DNA of 39,842 nucleotides from Singulisphaera sp. GP187 (lineage in GTDB: Bacteria; Planctomycetota; Planctomycetia; Gemmatales; Gemmataceae): positions 1-39,842 of the forward strand of contig CAMAUE010000035.1 in assembly GCA_945861245.1 (NCBI GenBank), in the 5' to 3' direction. The first letter of the stretch is position 1. Each line of letters starts with the position of its first letter. A model generated the notes under the pieces. The model searched no databases. It was not told where the DNA came from and saw only the letters and a list, made by a program, of their open reading frames with translations. A program made the position numbers and the translations under genes. Below, piece after piece: positions 8,571 through 18,808 of this stretch.

Positions 8571-11515
8571 TACTCCAGCGTTCGCAACACATGTTCGACG
8601 CGGTAGGCTTCGATGACGTCGCCGGTTTTGATGTCGTCGTAGCCGGCGACTTTGATGCCGCACTCGAAACCTTCGCGTACTTCGCCGGAGTCTTCTTTGA
8701 ATCGTTTGAGCGATTCCAGGCCGGCGCTACGGTCGGCGGGCGGAAAGATGACGACACCGTCGCGGATGATGCGCACCTTGGCGTTGCGTTTGATCGTACC
8801 GGTGGTGACATAGCAGCCAGCGATAGTACCGACGCGACTGATCTTGAAGGTATCGCGGACAATCGCCCGGCCCAAGTGGATGACATCTTCGCGCGGCTTG
8901 AGTTTGCCCTCAAGCGCGGCTTTGATATCGTTGGTGAGGTTGTAGATGATGTTGTATTCGTGAATCTTCAGGTCTTTTTCGTCGGCCAAAGCCATGGCGC
9001 GTTCGTCGGGGACGGCGTTGAAGCCGACGATCATGGTGTCGTCGGGCGAGGCGAGGGCCAGCCAAACGTCGTTTTCGGTAATCGCCCCGATGCCCGCTTC
9101 GAGGAGGCGTACGCGCACTTCGTCGTGCTGGAGCTTGTCGAGTTCCTTGCGAATTGCTTCGATGGAGCCGCGGAAGTCGGCCTTGAGGATGACTTTGAGT
9201 TCGTCGATCTTGTGTTCGGTGAGCCGTTCGAGCGACAGCGTTGGCCGTTTGTGGACGGAGGCTTCGCGCTTTTTCGTACGGCGGTTCTCGGCGAACTCGA
9301 CGGCGAGGAGAAGGTCGGGCATGACCTGGAACGGATCGCTGGCGTCAGGCACGAAGTCGAGACCGGTGATGCGGACGGGGACGCTTGGCCCGGCCTCGTC
9401 GATCGGGTTGCCCATGTCGTTGTACATTTGCCGAACGCGCCCAGAGGTGCCGCCGCACAGAATGATGTCGCCGCGACGCAGTGTGCCGTCGCGCACGAGC
9501 AACGTCGCCATGACGCCTTCGCCTTCGGTGAGGTTCGCTTCCAGGCAGGTGCCCTTGGCGTGCTTATTCGGGTTGGCCTTGAGTTCCTTCAGCTCGGCGA
9601 CGACGGCGAGTTGGTCGAGCAATTCGTCGATGCCTTTGCCCGTGACCGCGCTGGTTTCGACGAACGGCGTATCGCCGCCCATGTTGTCGGGCAGGACGTT
9701 GAGGCCGTAAAGCTGTTGGCGCGTGCGATTGAGATTCGCGCTCGGCATATCTACCTTGTTGATCGCGATAACAAGCGAGACGCCGGCGGCCTTGGCGTGG
9801 TTGATCGCTTCTTCGGTCTGCGGCATGACGCCATCGTCAGCGGCAACAACGATGACGGCAATATCGGTGACCTGGGCACCGCGGGCACGCATTTTCGTGA
9901 ACGCCTCGTGGCCAGGCGTGTCGAGGAACGTGACCGGCTTGTTGCCGTGCTCGACGCGCCAGGCGCGGATAACCTGCGTGATGCCGCCCGCTTCGGTATC
10001 GACGATATTGCTCTTGCGAATGCGATCGAGCAACGACGTTTTGCCATGATCGACGTGCCCCATGACAGTGACGATCGGAGCGCGATAGACGAGCGACTCG
10101 GGCGAGTCTTGTTCATTGAGCGTTTCGAGGTATTCTTCCTCGGCAGTGTGCGCTTCGACGATCTTGAGATCGCAGTTGTACTCGAGGCAGATAATGTGCG
10201 CCAACTCGTTGTCGATGGCAGAGTTGATGGTCATGCTCGCCGGGGCGCCGTGCCCTTGCAGCTTGAACATCAACTCGACCGATCGGATACCGAGCTGCTC
10301 GGAGAGCACACGCACAGTAACGGGCGCTTCAAGCTCGAGGTATTTTGGGCGCTGCACCGGCGGCGCCTTGTGCTTGAGCTTCGGGTGCCGATAGGACTTT
10401 CGCCTCTTCTCGTCTTCGACCTCGGCATGCCCGTTAACGATCAAGACCTTGGGGCTAGCAGTTTTTCGCGCTTCGGCGCGTTCGTTGCGCTTCTTTTGGC
10501 GATCCTGGCGTCCGGGGATGGCGCGTTTGTCCTTCTTGCCGGCCTCATCTTCTTCCTCGGTCTCGACGGCAGGCACCGGCACTTGCGGGCGCAGCATTTC
10601 CGCCATCGTGATCGGTTTTTGCTGGCTTTCCGCAACCTGGGCTTTCGTCATCGCAACGATCGGTTTGACGATCTTCGGTTCGTCGCTGGCGGGCTTGCCC
10701 GACATTTGTTTGAGTTGCGGCGGCGCGATCGGACCAAGATGGCGTAGATGCGAGCCGATAGTCCGGCGCGGCGGTTCCGACCTTCTGGCCGGCGCGCCCG
10801 TGCTTGGCGCTCCGCCATCTTTGGCAGCGGGACCGCTTGCCGATCGCAACAGGTCCGGCAACGGGCGAGTCGGGCTACCGAGACGGCTTGGTGGTAATCG
10901 CGCTGGTGGCGTCGTGACCGCCGGTGCTGCCACAGGCGGCGCAACCGTCGGCTTGACTTCCGGCTTCACGGGCGCAAGCAGGTCGGGCGGCGCGGAAACC
11001 GGCGCCACCTTTGCCACCGGCGCGAGAGGCACTTCGGCCGGCGCGGAGGCCGGGGGGAGCTTGGGCGTCGGCCGGGACGCCAGGTTCGGCATTCTTGAGG
11101 GGATCGTCGGAATGCGCGGCGTCGGAACGGCGGGCTTCGCGGGCACAGGAGCCAGTTCGGCGATCGGTGCCGGCTCCACTGCCACGGTCGGTGTCGGAAT
11201 TTCTTCGGGAATGGGCAGAGGCGTCGACTCGGCGACGGACTCCTCACGCTTCGGCGCTTTCGCCGGTGCCAGATTCGGCACGGGACGCTGGTCCGGCGCT
11301 ACCACCTTCACCACAGGCTTCACAGGTGCTGATGTCGCCGGCGCCTTCGACGCCTTCTTCACCATTTCTTCCAGCTTTTGCTGCTGGTCGGGCTCCAGGC
11401 TGCTCAACTGATTCTTTACGTCGAAGCCGGCACTCTTGCATAAGCGCAACAACTCCGCCGTATCGATATCCAACTCGCGAGCGAGAATGTAAACCCGAAC
11501 TTTTTCTTTCTGCAA
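8570..11515 (-). CDS. infB: Translation initiation factor IF-2 (TTG start)
   Basis: GTPase that places initiator tRNA on the 30S subunit. The product is 981 aa. Residues 1-50 form an IF2_N domain ([19 protein letters not shown]). Residues about 60-350 are a long Pro/Ala/Val-rich linker of low complexity. A second IF2_N-like segment follows ([20 protein letters not shown]). The G domain begins near residue 486 with GHVDHGKTS, then DTPGHEAF and NKVD, followed by the two beta-barrel domains and IF2 domain III. The start codon is TTG at 11513-11515; no ATG fits. On the coding strand it is preceded by cgaaagggagtttcgc, a strong Shine-Dalgarno at correct spacing. It lies 316 bp after nusA on the same strand. 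Confidence 0.97.
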   Translation of the reverse strand: MQKEKVRVYILARELDIDTAELLRLCKSAGFDVKNQLSSLEPDQQQKLEEMVKKASKAPATSAPVKPVVKVVAPDQRPVPNLAPAKAPKREESVAESTPLPIPEEIPTPTVAVEPAPIAELAPVPAKPAVPTPRIPTIPSRMPNLASRPTPKLPPASAPAEVPLAPVAKVAPVSAPPDLLAPVKPEVKPTVAPPVAAPAVTTPPARLPPSRLGSPTRPLPDLLRSASGPAAKDGGAPSTGAPARRSEPPRRTIGSHLRHLGPIAPPQLKQMSGKPASDEPKIVKPIVAMTKAQVAESQQKPITMAEMLRPQVPVPAVETEEEDEAGKKDKRAIPGRQDRQKKRNERAEARKTASPKVLIVNGHAEVEDEKRRKSYRHPKLKHKAPPVQRPKYLELEAPVTVRVLSEQLGIRSVELMFKLQGHGAPASMTINSAIDNELAHIICLEYNCDLKIVEAHTAEEEYLETLNEQDSPESLVYRAPIVTVMGHVDHGKTSLLDRIRKSNIVDTEAGGITQVIRAWRVEHGNKPVTFLDTPGHEAFTKMRARGAQVTDIAVIVVAADDGVMPQTEEAINHAKAAGVSLVIAINKVDMPSANLNRTRQQLYGLNVLPDNMGGDTPFVETSAVTGKGIDELLDQLAVVAELKELKANPNKHAKGTCLEANLTEGEGVMATLLVRDGTLRRGDIILCGGTSGRVRQMYNDMGNPIDEAGPSVPVRITGLDFVPDASDPFQVMPDLLLAVEFAENRRTKKREASVHKRPTLSLERLTEHKIDELKVILKADFRGSIEAIRKELDKLQHDEVRVRLLEAGIGAITENDVWLALASPDDTMIVGFNAVPDERAMALADEKDLKIHEYNIIYNLTNDIKAALEGKLKPREDVIHLGRAIVRDTFKISRVGTIAGCYVTTGTIKRNAKVRIIRDGVVIFPPADRSAGLESLKRFKEDSGEVREGFECGIKVAGYDDIKTGDVIEAYRVEHVLRTLE

Positions 11516-11831
11516 GCGAAACTCCCTTTCGTCCTCTCTTGGAAGGACGGTACAACCGTATAGATGCCGAGACGGTATTTCGTTATCTTTTTATCTTACC
11601 CGAATAGCGCAATTGGCGAAAGAGCGATCATCGGTAAAAGATACAAAATTTCCTTAACTCCCGGCCAACTTGTTTTGGGGCTTGAATAGGACGATCACGG
11701 CTTTGGTTCGGTTCGGTGCGAAGCACATATCCAGTTCAACAGGCGCCTCGCACGATTCGGAATGAGTTTTAGGTTGGTTGAGTCCTTCTTGCCGATAGTT
11801 AGGGTCGTATCAATGCCGCAGGTTGGAGTAG
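11516..11831. other. nusA-infB intergenic gap
   Basis: No gene seen. The part nearest infB contains its ribosome site. A separate promoter for infB is possible, but no clear -35/-10 pair stands out, and no long palindrome is present, unlike the other gaps in this unit. Confidence 0.5.
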
Positions 11832-13223
11832 CTATGCTGGTGGCGGTACTTCCTCCGTAACGAGCGCTGAAGCCTCGGCCTCGGATGCTGCTTCCGGCGC
11901 CGCCTCGGCCTCCTCGACTGCGGCCTGCTCCTGTTCCATCACGATAGGCCCATCCGTCGAGGCTGTCGTTTCGCCTTCTGCGGACGGCGCGACGGGCACC
12001 GCATCGGGATCGGGGATCATGGCGACAGTCCGACCCGCCAATTCTTCTTCATCCGGAGCGTCTTCGCCTTTGGAGTTCTCCATGCGTTCCGATTCGTTCT
12101 CGGCGAACTGAATGAGGTCCGCCGCCTCCGCTTCGGTGATGCCGCCTAGTTCCGCAAGATCGGCAGGCTCGATGAACGTAATATCGACGTACGACATGAA
12201 CCCTTCGGTGATGAACATTTCGAGCAGTTCATCGCTGAGGTTCGGAATCTTGCGGAACCACTTCTCCGCACGCTCAATGCTGTCGTTCATCTCGTCCATC
12301 GTCATGATTTCGATGTCCCAGCCGACGAGCTTGCTCGCTAGCCGAACATTCTGCCCGCGCCGCCCGATCGCCAGCGACAGCTGATCGTCTTTCACAAGCA
12401 CGATGGCACGCCCGACGCGCGGATAGAGGAAGACTTCATCGACCTGCGCCGGTTGCAGGGCGTTGGGAATCATGACCTGCAGCGACTCGTTCCAGCGCAC
12501 AATGTCAATACGCTCGCCGCCGAGTTCGTCCACGATGTTCTTGATTCGGCTGCCGCGAACGCCTACACACGCGCCGACGCAATCGACTTTCATATCGACG
12601 GACGAGACGGCAATTTTCGCGCGATAGCCGGCCTCGCGAGCAATCGCCTTGATTTCGATCGTGCGTTCCTTGATTTCAGGTATTTCCTGCTCGAACAATC
12701 GCCGCACGAACTCCGGATGCGTTCGCGACAAAACTATCTTGACGCGTTGGCCTTGCTTCTTGACTTCGAGAATGACCGCTTTGATACGTTCATTAACGTG
12801 ATGCGTTTCGCCAGGTATCTGCTCGCTGCGCGGCAGGATGGATTCAGTTTTGCCCAGGTTGACGATGCACGCCCCGCCGTCGTTTCGCGTCACCGCTCCG
12901 TGGACCAAGTCGCCCTTCATTGCTGCGTATTCGCCGAACACCGAGTTGCACTCAGCTTCGCGAATCTTTTGGATCATCACGTTCTTGGCGCTTTGGGCAG
13001 CAATACGGCCAAACTCGGCGGGGTCTAGCGATTCGTCGCCACGTTTGGCTAGGATATCGCCTTTGTCACGATCGATGGCGACGACGACGCCGGCGCCTTC
13101 GCCATATTTTTTCTCAGCCGCCAGCTGCAGCGCCGATTCGATGCCGGAGAAAATGATCTCGCGATCAATGTTCTTCAGATGTTGCATCTCATCAATTATG
13201 CGGATCAGGTCGGAGCCCTTCAT
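11832..13223 (-). CDS. nusA: Transcription termination/antitermination factor NusA
   Basis: RNA polymerase-binding elongation factor affecting pausing, termination and antitermination. The product is 463 aa. The N-terminal polymerase-binding domain spans about 1-100, the S1 domain about 105-170, and two KH domains about 200-350 (VGVRGSRIKNIVDELGGERI and IGRRGQNVRLASKLVGWDI). These are followed by a helix-hairpin segment (SYVDITFIEPADLAELGGI). The last ~65 residues are an acidic, Ala/Glu-rich tail, a lineage-variable extension. It heads the nusA-infB-DUF503-rbfA string. The usual upstream partner rimP is absent from the 116 bp before the neighbouring ABC gene, which is separated by a terminator. 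Confidence 0.97.
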   Translation of the reverse strand: MKGSDLIRIIDEMQHLKNIDREIIFSGIESALQLAAEKKYGEGAGVVVAIDRDKGDILAKRGDESLDPAEFGRIAAQSAKNVMIQKIREAECNSVFGEYAAMKGDLVHGAVTRNDGGACIVNLGKTESILPRSEQIPGETHHVNERIKAVILEVKKQGQRVKIVLSRTHPEFVRRLFEQEIPEIKERTIEIKAIAREAGYRAKIAVSSVDMKVDCVGACVGVRGSRIKNIVDELGGERIDIVRWNESLQVMIPNALQPAQVDEVFLYPRVGRAIVLVKDDQLSLAIGRRGQNVRLASKLVGWDIEIMTMDEMNDSIERAEKWFRKIPNLSDELLEMFITEGFMSYVDITFIEPADLAELGGITEAEAADLIQFAENESERMENSKGEDAPDEEELAGRTVAMIPDPDAVPVAPSAEGETTASTDGPIVMEQEQAAVEEAEAAPEAASEAEASALVTEEVPPPA

Positions 13224-13275
13224 GCGATGTTCCCAGATTATTCAGTTGGTCATCGATATTGCAGCTAACCGATAC

Positions 13276-13306
13276 AAAAAAAAAATGGGCCTTTTGGCCC
13301 AGTTTA
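13276..13306 (-). terminator. Intrinsic terminator of the ABC ATPase gene
   Basis: On the minus strand a perfect 6-bp stem (tgggcc, loop aaaa, ggccca; flanks add A-T pairs) is followed directly by ten T. It lies about 35 bp after the ABC gene stop and upstream of nusA, so it insulates the nusA unit from the secDF-ABC unit. Confidence 0.9.
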
Positions 13307-13339
13307 GCTCAGCGCGCATGGCCTCGCGCTCGCGCCTCG

Positions 13340-14497
13340 TCAGCACTTTGGCGCGTAAAGGGTACGTCCTGTTACAACATCAAACCAGTACGCGCTTTGA
13401 ATCGCAAAAATCATCGTTACACTGTCCCCGGCACGGTAAGGCAGATAGCTCACCTGCCGACCGATCCAGCTACCGCGTTGATCGCCCGCGATCACCCACT
13501 GGCCCGATGTTGTGCACTCCCGATCCAGCACAGGAAGGAACAACCGCACGTCTTCGTCGCTTGCCGTACGATCTGCGTCGCACCGCACATCTTTAGCTGC
13601 TATTCCCATCACTATATGAACTTTTCCGTCGGCTGCGTTAAAATTCTCGCATTTGAAGAGAGATTCTCGCAAGCCATCGAGGATGGTGGCGTCGATCGGC
13701 CAACGCCCGAACGCGCTGTCGAAGTAGGTATCGCGGTCGTCGCGCACGAAAGTTCCGGGCAGCACGTTCAGGCCCCCCTCCCATTGATGTACCCATGCCG
13801 CGATGAAGCGATACGCCGGCGCTCGCCGCACAACGTCCGGCGTGTCGAGTTGCACGAGTCCGCCGGCCTGCATGACGGCGACGCGATCTCCCATGGCCAG
13901 CGCTTCCTCGGGATCATGGGTGACGACGATCGTCGTCATGCCGAGTTGTTTGGTCAGCGTGCGCACTTCACGCCGCAGCGAAGTCCGTTGCGGCGCGTCG
14001 AGATACCCGAACGGTTCATCGAGCAAAAGGATGCTCGGCTGGCGCAACAGACAACGCGCCAGGGCGACGCGCTGCTGCTGCCCGCCCGACAAATGCGCGA
14101 CGGGGCGATCCAGCTCCACATCGAGCCGAAAGGTTGCGAGAATGTTTTTCGCATGTGGCGTGACGGCGTAGCGTTGGCCAAGCAAGCCCGACGCCCAGGC
14201 GAGGCTTTGGCGCACGGTTTGGCCTGGCATCAGCGAAGGCCGTTGAAACAGCATTGCGATGTTGCGTTTATGGCACGGAATGTCGTCAAGGAGTCGGCCG
14301 GCAAAAAAGATGGAACCTGTAGTCGGTGTCTCAAGCCCGGCGATCAAGCGTAGCAGCGTTGTCTTGCCGCAGCCGGACGGCCCGACAAGCGCGAGACATT
14401 CACCACGATCAATTTGCAACGACATGTCAGCGACGGCTGGCACCTGGGAGCCAAATCGCTTGCTGAGGTTTTCCAGTCGCAATGCGGTGCGTGGCAT
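13340..14497 (-). CDS. ABC transporter ATP-binding protein (MalK/PotA-like), orphan
   Basis: Cytoplasmic ATPase subunit of an importer-type ABC transporter, 385 aa. Visible motifs are Walker A GPSGCGKT (residues 39-46), Q-loop Q85, signature LSGGQ (136-140), Walker B ILLLDE (156-161) and switch His194 (VVTHD). After about residue 230 there is a C-terminal regulatory region like the TOBE-type region of MalK, UgpC and PotA; the D-loop reads GYLDA instead of the common SNLDA/SALDA. No permease or binding protein is encoded nearby, so the substrate is unknown and its partners must lie elsewhere. It is on the same strand as secDF, 104 bp after it with a palindrome between, and ends in an intrinsic terminator. 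Confidence 0.9.
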   Translation of the reverse strand: MPRTALRLENLSKRFGSQVPAVADMSLQIDRGECLALVGPSGCGKTTLLRLIAGLETPTTGSIFFAGRLLDDIPCHKRNIAMLFQRPSLMPGQTVRQSLAWASGLLGQRYAVTPHAKNILATFRLDVELDRPVAHLSGGQQQRVALARCLLRQPSILLLDEPFGYLDAPQRTSLRREVRTLTKQLGMTTIVVTHDPEEALAMGDRVAVMQAGGLVQLDTPDVVRRAPAYRFIAAWVHQWEGGLNVLPGTFVRDDRDTYFDSAFGRWPIDATILDGLRESLFKCENFNAADGKVHIVMGIAAKDVRCDADRTASDEDVRLFLPVLDRECTTSGQWVIAGDQRGSWIGRQVSYLPYRAGDSVTMIFAIQSAYWFDVVTGRTLYAPKC

Positions 14498-14519
14498 AGG
14501 TGACGCATTCGACGAAATT

Positions 14520-14578
14520 ACGAGCCGGAAGCGTAAGCGACGGATTGGTCAATACCGTCGCTTTCGCTTCCGGCTCGT
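14520..14578. repeat. Family B1 palindrome (gccggaagcgtaagcgacgg type), secDF-ABC gap
   Basis: Arms acgagccggaagcgtaagcg plus acgg (14520-14543) and the complement (14555-14578), with one mismatch and an 11-base loop. The same element is found at 23858-23916. It sits inside the gap between two co-directional genes. Confidence 0.88.
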
Positions 14579-14601
14579 GAAATGTTTTATAGGGATCCAA
14601 C

Positions 14602-17600
14602 TCACACCACCGCGCCCTCGGCGTTGGGCGCGGGGGCAACCTGTTTGTTGGCGATCTCGTCCTCGTGCTTGCCTTCGCCGAAGATGACGAGCAGCGGGGC
14701 GGCGATGTAAATCGAGCTGTACGTTCCAACGATAACGCCGACGACCATGACGAATGCGAACAGGTGAACGCCCGGGCCGCCGAACCAATACAGCACGACG
14801 ACGACAAGCCAGACTGTCAACGACGCCAAGACGGTTCGGCTTAAAGTCTGGTTGACGCTGTCGTTGAGCATTTTGAAGGTCAGGTCGGGATTTTTGCCAC
14901 GAACTTCGCGAATACGATCAAAGACCACGATAGTGTCGTTGACGGAGTAGCCGACGAGCGTAAGCAGCGCCGCCACGGACGGCAGATCGAGTTTGAAATC
15001 GTCGAGGCGGAACAGGTCGCCAATGAATGTGCCATGGAGATAATGGCAGACGGCAATGGCACCGAGCGTGAAGCAGAGGTCGTGGATCAGGCAAAGAACC
15101 GCGGCAATGCCGAACGTCCAGTTGCCGAATCGGAACCACAAGTAAACCAGAATCGCCGCCCAGGAAGCGAGCACGGCCCACATGGCTCGATAGCGCGTTT
15201 CGTTGGCGAGGGCGCTGTCGAAGTTCTCCAGGCGATCCGGCAGCGGGCGGCGGGAGAACGCTTCCTGCGTATGTTGCAGAGCCTCCTCAATTTTCGTCGC
15301 GTATTCGACCGACAAGGCTGACGAGCCGAACCCGACGCGCATCGCTTTGAACTTGCCGTCCGAATCGCTGCTGCCTTCGGGCGTAACTTCGAGCACGAAC
15401 GGCAGCGTTTCTTTGTCGTCAGTGATACCGAAGGCTCGTCGCAATTCGCGATTGAATAGCGTTTTTACGAAGCTTGGCGAGGCGGTGACCAGCGTCCGCA
15501 ATTCAAGCTTTTTCGTTCCGTCTTCAAAATCATAAAAACTCAACAATGTATCCGATTTCGCCACCGTCTTGCCATCCTCGGCAAGAAGCCTTGAGAAATT
15601 GATCGACGCCTTGCTCAACAAAGGCTGAATTTTACCGTCGCTTTCAAGGCGGAGCAGCTGATCGAGTATTGTTTGAACGAGCTCTGGTTCCTTCTCCGTT
15701 GTGCGAATGACGAAGTTTCGGCTCTTATTTTCGAGGAGTTCTTTTTGAACCTCTGGGTCTTCGGTGGCGTTATAGAGCAATTCGACACCCGGATCGGGCA
15801 GATAGGACGCACGTTTTTTCATGGCGGCAATCCGCTCCCCCGGTATCTTGCCGTCGGGGGAATTGCTCAACATCACGGTAAGCTGACTCTTGTCGCCATG
15901 CGGATAGGTCAGGGTATATTTCCGCCCCGGCTCCTCCTCGGTGACGACGACACCGGCCAGAATGGTTTTTTGCCGTTTTTCGTCAACCTGCTCGCGCAGC
16001 ATCTTGACAGTGAGACCTTTCGTGAGCTTGCCACCGTAAGCGGTGCCGCCGACGAAATCGATGTTGAGATCGTTTGGCAAACGCCCAATGAAGAGAGCGG
16101 CGCCGGCGATGGATACGACGATCGTGATCGTGAACATCAAATTGCGGATGGACATAAAATCGAGGTTCGGCTTGCCGAATAGCCGCATCATGGTGAGGTT
16201 CGTCAGCCAACCCTTGCCTTGGCAGTAGTCGAACATAACGCGGGTCATGTAGAGAGACGTGAACAGACTGATGACCAGGCCGACGGTCATGCTGATGGCG
16301 AAGCCTTTGAGGTTATCGTTGCCGACGACGTACAAGACGATCGCGGTGAAGATACTCGATAAGTGGGTATCGATGATGGTGGGTAAGGCACGATCGTAGC
16401 CATTGCGGATGGCCTGGAGCAGGCTTGCTCCGCGTTCACGTTCTTCGCGAAGACGTTCGTAGATGAGGACGTTGGCGTCAACCGCCATGCCGAGCGTGAG
16501 CACGACGCCCGCGAGGCCCGACAGCGTGAATGTCGCTTGCACCGCGACCATGAAGCCAATCGTGAGCAACAAGTTTGCCAGCAGCGCGATGCTGGCCACC
16601 ACCCCGGCGAAGCGATAATAGGCGCACATAAACGCCAACACCGCGGCAAAAGCGAGCATAATCGCCTGTACGCCGGCGACGATCGTGTCTTCGCCCAGCG
16701 TGGCGGCGATAGTGCTTTCGCTAACCGGCTGTTGCTTGAGCGTCGCCGGCAGTCGGCCCGCTCGCAGGATGTTGACGAGCGAATCGACTTCCTTCTGCGT
16801 GAAGTTGCCGCTGATTTGGCCTTGCGTACGAATCTGCGAGTTAATCGTCGGGGCACTCATCACCATGCCGTCGAGCACGATTGCAAGATGCCGGCGCTTC
16901 TGGGTATTTTCCGGGCCTGAGCCTTCGGAAACGTTCTTGCGTGTCAGCTCGCCGAACAGATTGCCACCCGCCTCGTTGAACGTGAAGTGCACGGTCGGCC
17001 TGAGATCGGAACCCGGCGCCCCGTAGGCATTACGAAGGTAGCTGCCGTCGATCTTGGGTGTGCGGACATCGGCGGTTTCGTTCGTGAACTCTGGCTCACG
17101 CGCGAGAACGAAATACTCGACCTCTTTCAGCTTGCGTTCTTCTTCGGGCAGATTGCTATCGTTGCAATCGCGACAGAAGAACAACGCTCCCTGCAACAGA
17201 TGCCGATCCGCGGAGCCTGCAATTTCGGGATACTTCAGGGCCTTATTCTTGTTCGTCGTCGCAAAGGTGCGAGCTGCATTGCGACTGGGATCGACACGAG
17301 CCGCATTGTCGAGATTCAGCGAACGGCGCTCTTGCGGGCCCAACTCGATCCAGCGATAGGTCAACGTGCTATTCACGCCGGGAACGGCGGTTTTTATGGT
17401 ATAGATCTGCGGCGACGACTTGCCACCGCCAAGTTTGATGCGGGGAACCGGCGGCGGAATGCCCTTCGTCTGCAATTCCGCAAGTTCGTCCTTGCTCGTA
17501 TTGAAATTGACAAGATCGATGGTTTCCTTGATCGCCTTGTCATCGTCATTGGCGTTGGCGAGGATATTGAATTCCAGCGACCCTACCTTGGAAACCAAGT

Positions 17601-18666
17601 CCTTAATGCGCTGTACTTCCTCAACGCTCAGATCTTTCGTGAACCCCGTCGCTTCCATTTCTTTGAAAATGATATCTTTGATTTCCTGCAATGGCTTGCC
17701 ATAAATGTCGCGTACAAATTTACGCACCTCTTTATCGGTTGGATCGCCTTTGCCTTCAAATACGCGATCCAAATGTTCGCCAACTAGCGGCTTGATGAGG
17801 GCAAGCGCCGATTGACTGATGATTACGCCCTTGCTCAGAACATAGGTCGTCAGCTGGTCGGTATTGTCCGGCACGATGCGCGACATGTCCGTCTTATGAT
17901 CGGCGGATAATTTGTACTCGTCACGAACCCGCTCTAGCGCTTCTTCCCAGGCTTGTTTCTTGATCCAGTTTTTGATTGTTTTCGGCGTAGTCGCATGGCG
18001 CTCGGACCTCGCCAAATAATCCAACACGAATTTGGAGAATCCATCGAGATCACCGACAGGAACAGCGAGATAGCGATTGCGATCCGCTGAGTCTTTGGGA
18101 AGCGAATTGTCCATGAAGGCCCAGTATTCAAGGCCGGCTTTGAGCAGGCGGTCCCAGGCGGCCTTGTTATTGAAGAGCTTCACTCGCCATTCTTTTTCGA
18201 CCTGCCTGGTCTGAAGCAAATCCGCGAGCGCCTGGACCTTGCCGCGACCGACTTCGAGTTTTTCCGAACCAGCCGGGTTCATGGTTTCGAGAAGCTTGCC
18301 CCAATCGCGATCGGCTTTGCGAGCGCGGTGCGCGCCGCCGGTGGGGAGGATGATTTCGATACGACCTTCGCCGCCGGCGGGGCGAATGGTGATGTTATAA
18401 AGATCGTTGGGATCGATACGGCGTTTGAGTGACTCCGCGAGGACGCTGGTGTCCTTGGCGGGATCGAATTTGTTCTTGTCGTCGGTATCCTGACTTTTGC
18501 GCAGATCGATTTCGTAGACGAGAATCGTACCGCCGACGAGGTCAACGCCCAGCTTGAACCCACCGCTATCGCCCCGGCGATACTTAATGGTGGCATCCGT
18601 GGTGACCCAGCCAGCCAATAGGCAGGGGACGATGCAGATAAAAAATTTCCAGAAGAACGATTTCAT
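14602..18666 (-). CDS. secDF: Fused protein-export membrane protein SecD-SecF
   Basis: Single-chain SecD-SecF, 1354 aa, an inner-membrane, proton-driven helper of the SecYEG translocon that pulls secreted proteins across the membrane. The SecD half has one N-terminal membrane helix, the D1 motif (FKLGVDLVGGTILVYE), a very large periplasmic region, and five membrane helices with AVDANVLIYERLREE. SecF begins near residue 850 with LRN/VGG features (NDLNIDFVGGTAYGG) and carries VGYSVNDTIVVFDRIREVRG, which holds the conserved Asp of the proton path. The SecD part is unusually long: residues about 112-350, between strand RIEIILPTGG and VQRIKDLVSKVGSLEF, form an extra ~240-residue segment. It is co-directional with yajC and tgt, the classical tgt-yajC-secDF order. 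Confidence 0.96.
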   Translation of the reverse strand: MKSFFWKFFICIVPCLLAGWVTTDATIKYRRGDSGGFKLGVDLVGGTILVYEIDLRKSQDTDDKNKFDPAKDTSVLAESLKRRIDPNDLYNITIRPAGGEGRIEIILPTGGAHRARKADRDWGKLLETMNPAGSEKLEVGRGKVQALADLLQTRQVEKEWRVKLFNNKAAWDRLLKAGLEYWAFMDNSLPKDSADRNRYLAVPVGDLDGFSKFVLDYLARSERHATTPKTIKNWIKKQAWEEALERVRDEYKLSADHKTDMSRIVPDNTDQLTTYVLSKGVIISQSALALIKPLVGEHLDRVFEGKGDPTDKEVRKFVRDIYGKPLQEIKDIIFKEMEATGFTKDLSVEEVQRIKDLVSKVGSLEFNILANANDDDKAIKETIDLVNFNTSKDELAELQTKGIPPPVPRIKLGGGKSSPQIYTIKTAVPGVNSTLTYRWIELGPQERRSLNLDNAARVDPSRNAARTFATTNKNKALKYPEIAGSADRHLLQGALFFCRDCNDSNLPEEERKLKEVEYFVLAREPEFTNETADVRTPKIDGSYLRNAYGAPGSDLRPTVHFTFNEAGGNLFGELTRKNVSEGSGPENTQKRRHLAIVLDGMVMSAPTINSQIRTQGQISGNFTQKEVDSLVNILRAGRLPATLKQQPVSESTIAATLGEDTIVAGVQAIMLAFAAVLAFMCAYYRFAGVVASIALLANLLLTIGFMVAVQATFTLSGLAGVVLTLGMAVDANVLIYERLREERERGASLLQAIRNGYDRALPTIIDTHLSSIFTAIVLYVVGNDNLKGFAISMTVGLVISLFTSLYMTRVMFDYCQGKGWLTNLTMMRLFGKPNLDFMSIRNLMFTITIVVSIAGAALFIGRLPNDLNIDFVGGTAYGGKLTKGLTVKMLREQVDEKRQKTILAGVVVTEEEPGRKYTLTYPHGDKSQLTVMLSNSPDGKIPGERIAAMKKRASYLPDPGVELLYNATEDPEVQKELLENKSRNFVIRTTEKEPELVQTILDQLLRLESDGKIQPLLSKASINFSRLLAEDGKTVAKSDTLLSFYDFEDGTKKLELRTLVTASPSFVKTLFNRELRRAFGITDDKETLPFVLEVTPEGSSDSDGKFKAMRVGFGSSALSVEYATKIEEALQHTQEAFSRRPLPDRLENFDSALANETRYRAMWAVLASWAAILVYLWFRFGNWTFGIAAVLCLIHDLCFTLGAIAVCHYLHGTFIGDLFRLDDFKLDLPSVAALLTLVGYSVNDTIVVFDRIREVRGKNPDLTFKMLNDSVNQTLSRTVLASLTVWLVVVVLYWFGGPGVHLFAFVMVVGVIVGTYSSIYIAAPLLVIFGEGKHEDEIANKQVAPAPNAEGAVV

Positions 18667-18750
18667 ATCACGATCACGCCAAAAAAAGAAAAACGAAAAC
18701 TCCGCCAGACCTCATGACCGGTGGCTTTTTCGCAAATTTCCTATGTTTTG

Positions 18751-18801
18751 CTTGCCGTTTAGCGCTCGCACGGGAGACTTCGAGCGCTAAGCCGCAAGCG
18801 G
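18751..18801. repeat. Family A palindrome, yajC-secDF gap
   Basis: Arms cttgccgtttagcgctcg and cgagcgctaagccgcaag, with two or three mismatches and a 12-base loop containing cacggga. It lies in the gap between yajC and secDF. Confidence 0.8.
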
Positions 18802-18808
18802 AAACCTC

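Noticed and set aside
8591..10747. A 718-codon open frame on the plus strand opposite infB
   Set aside because: It is the antisense shadow of infB, caused by high GC and codon bias; it has no family-like motifs, while the minus strand has a complete IF-2.
13340..14497. ABC ATPase as part of the Sec system because it follows secDF
   Set aside because: Its motifs are those of importer ATPases (MalK/PotA type); adjacency with a palindrome between is weak evidence of function.
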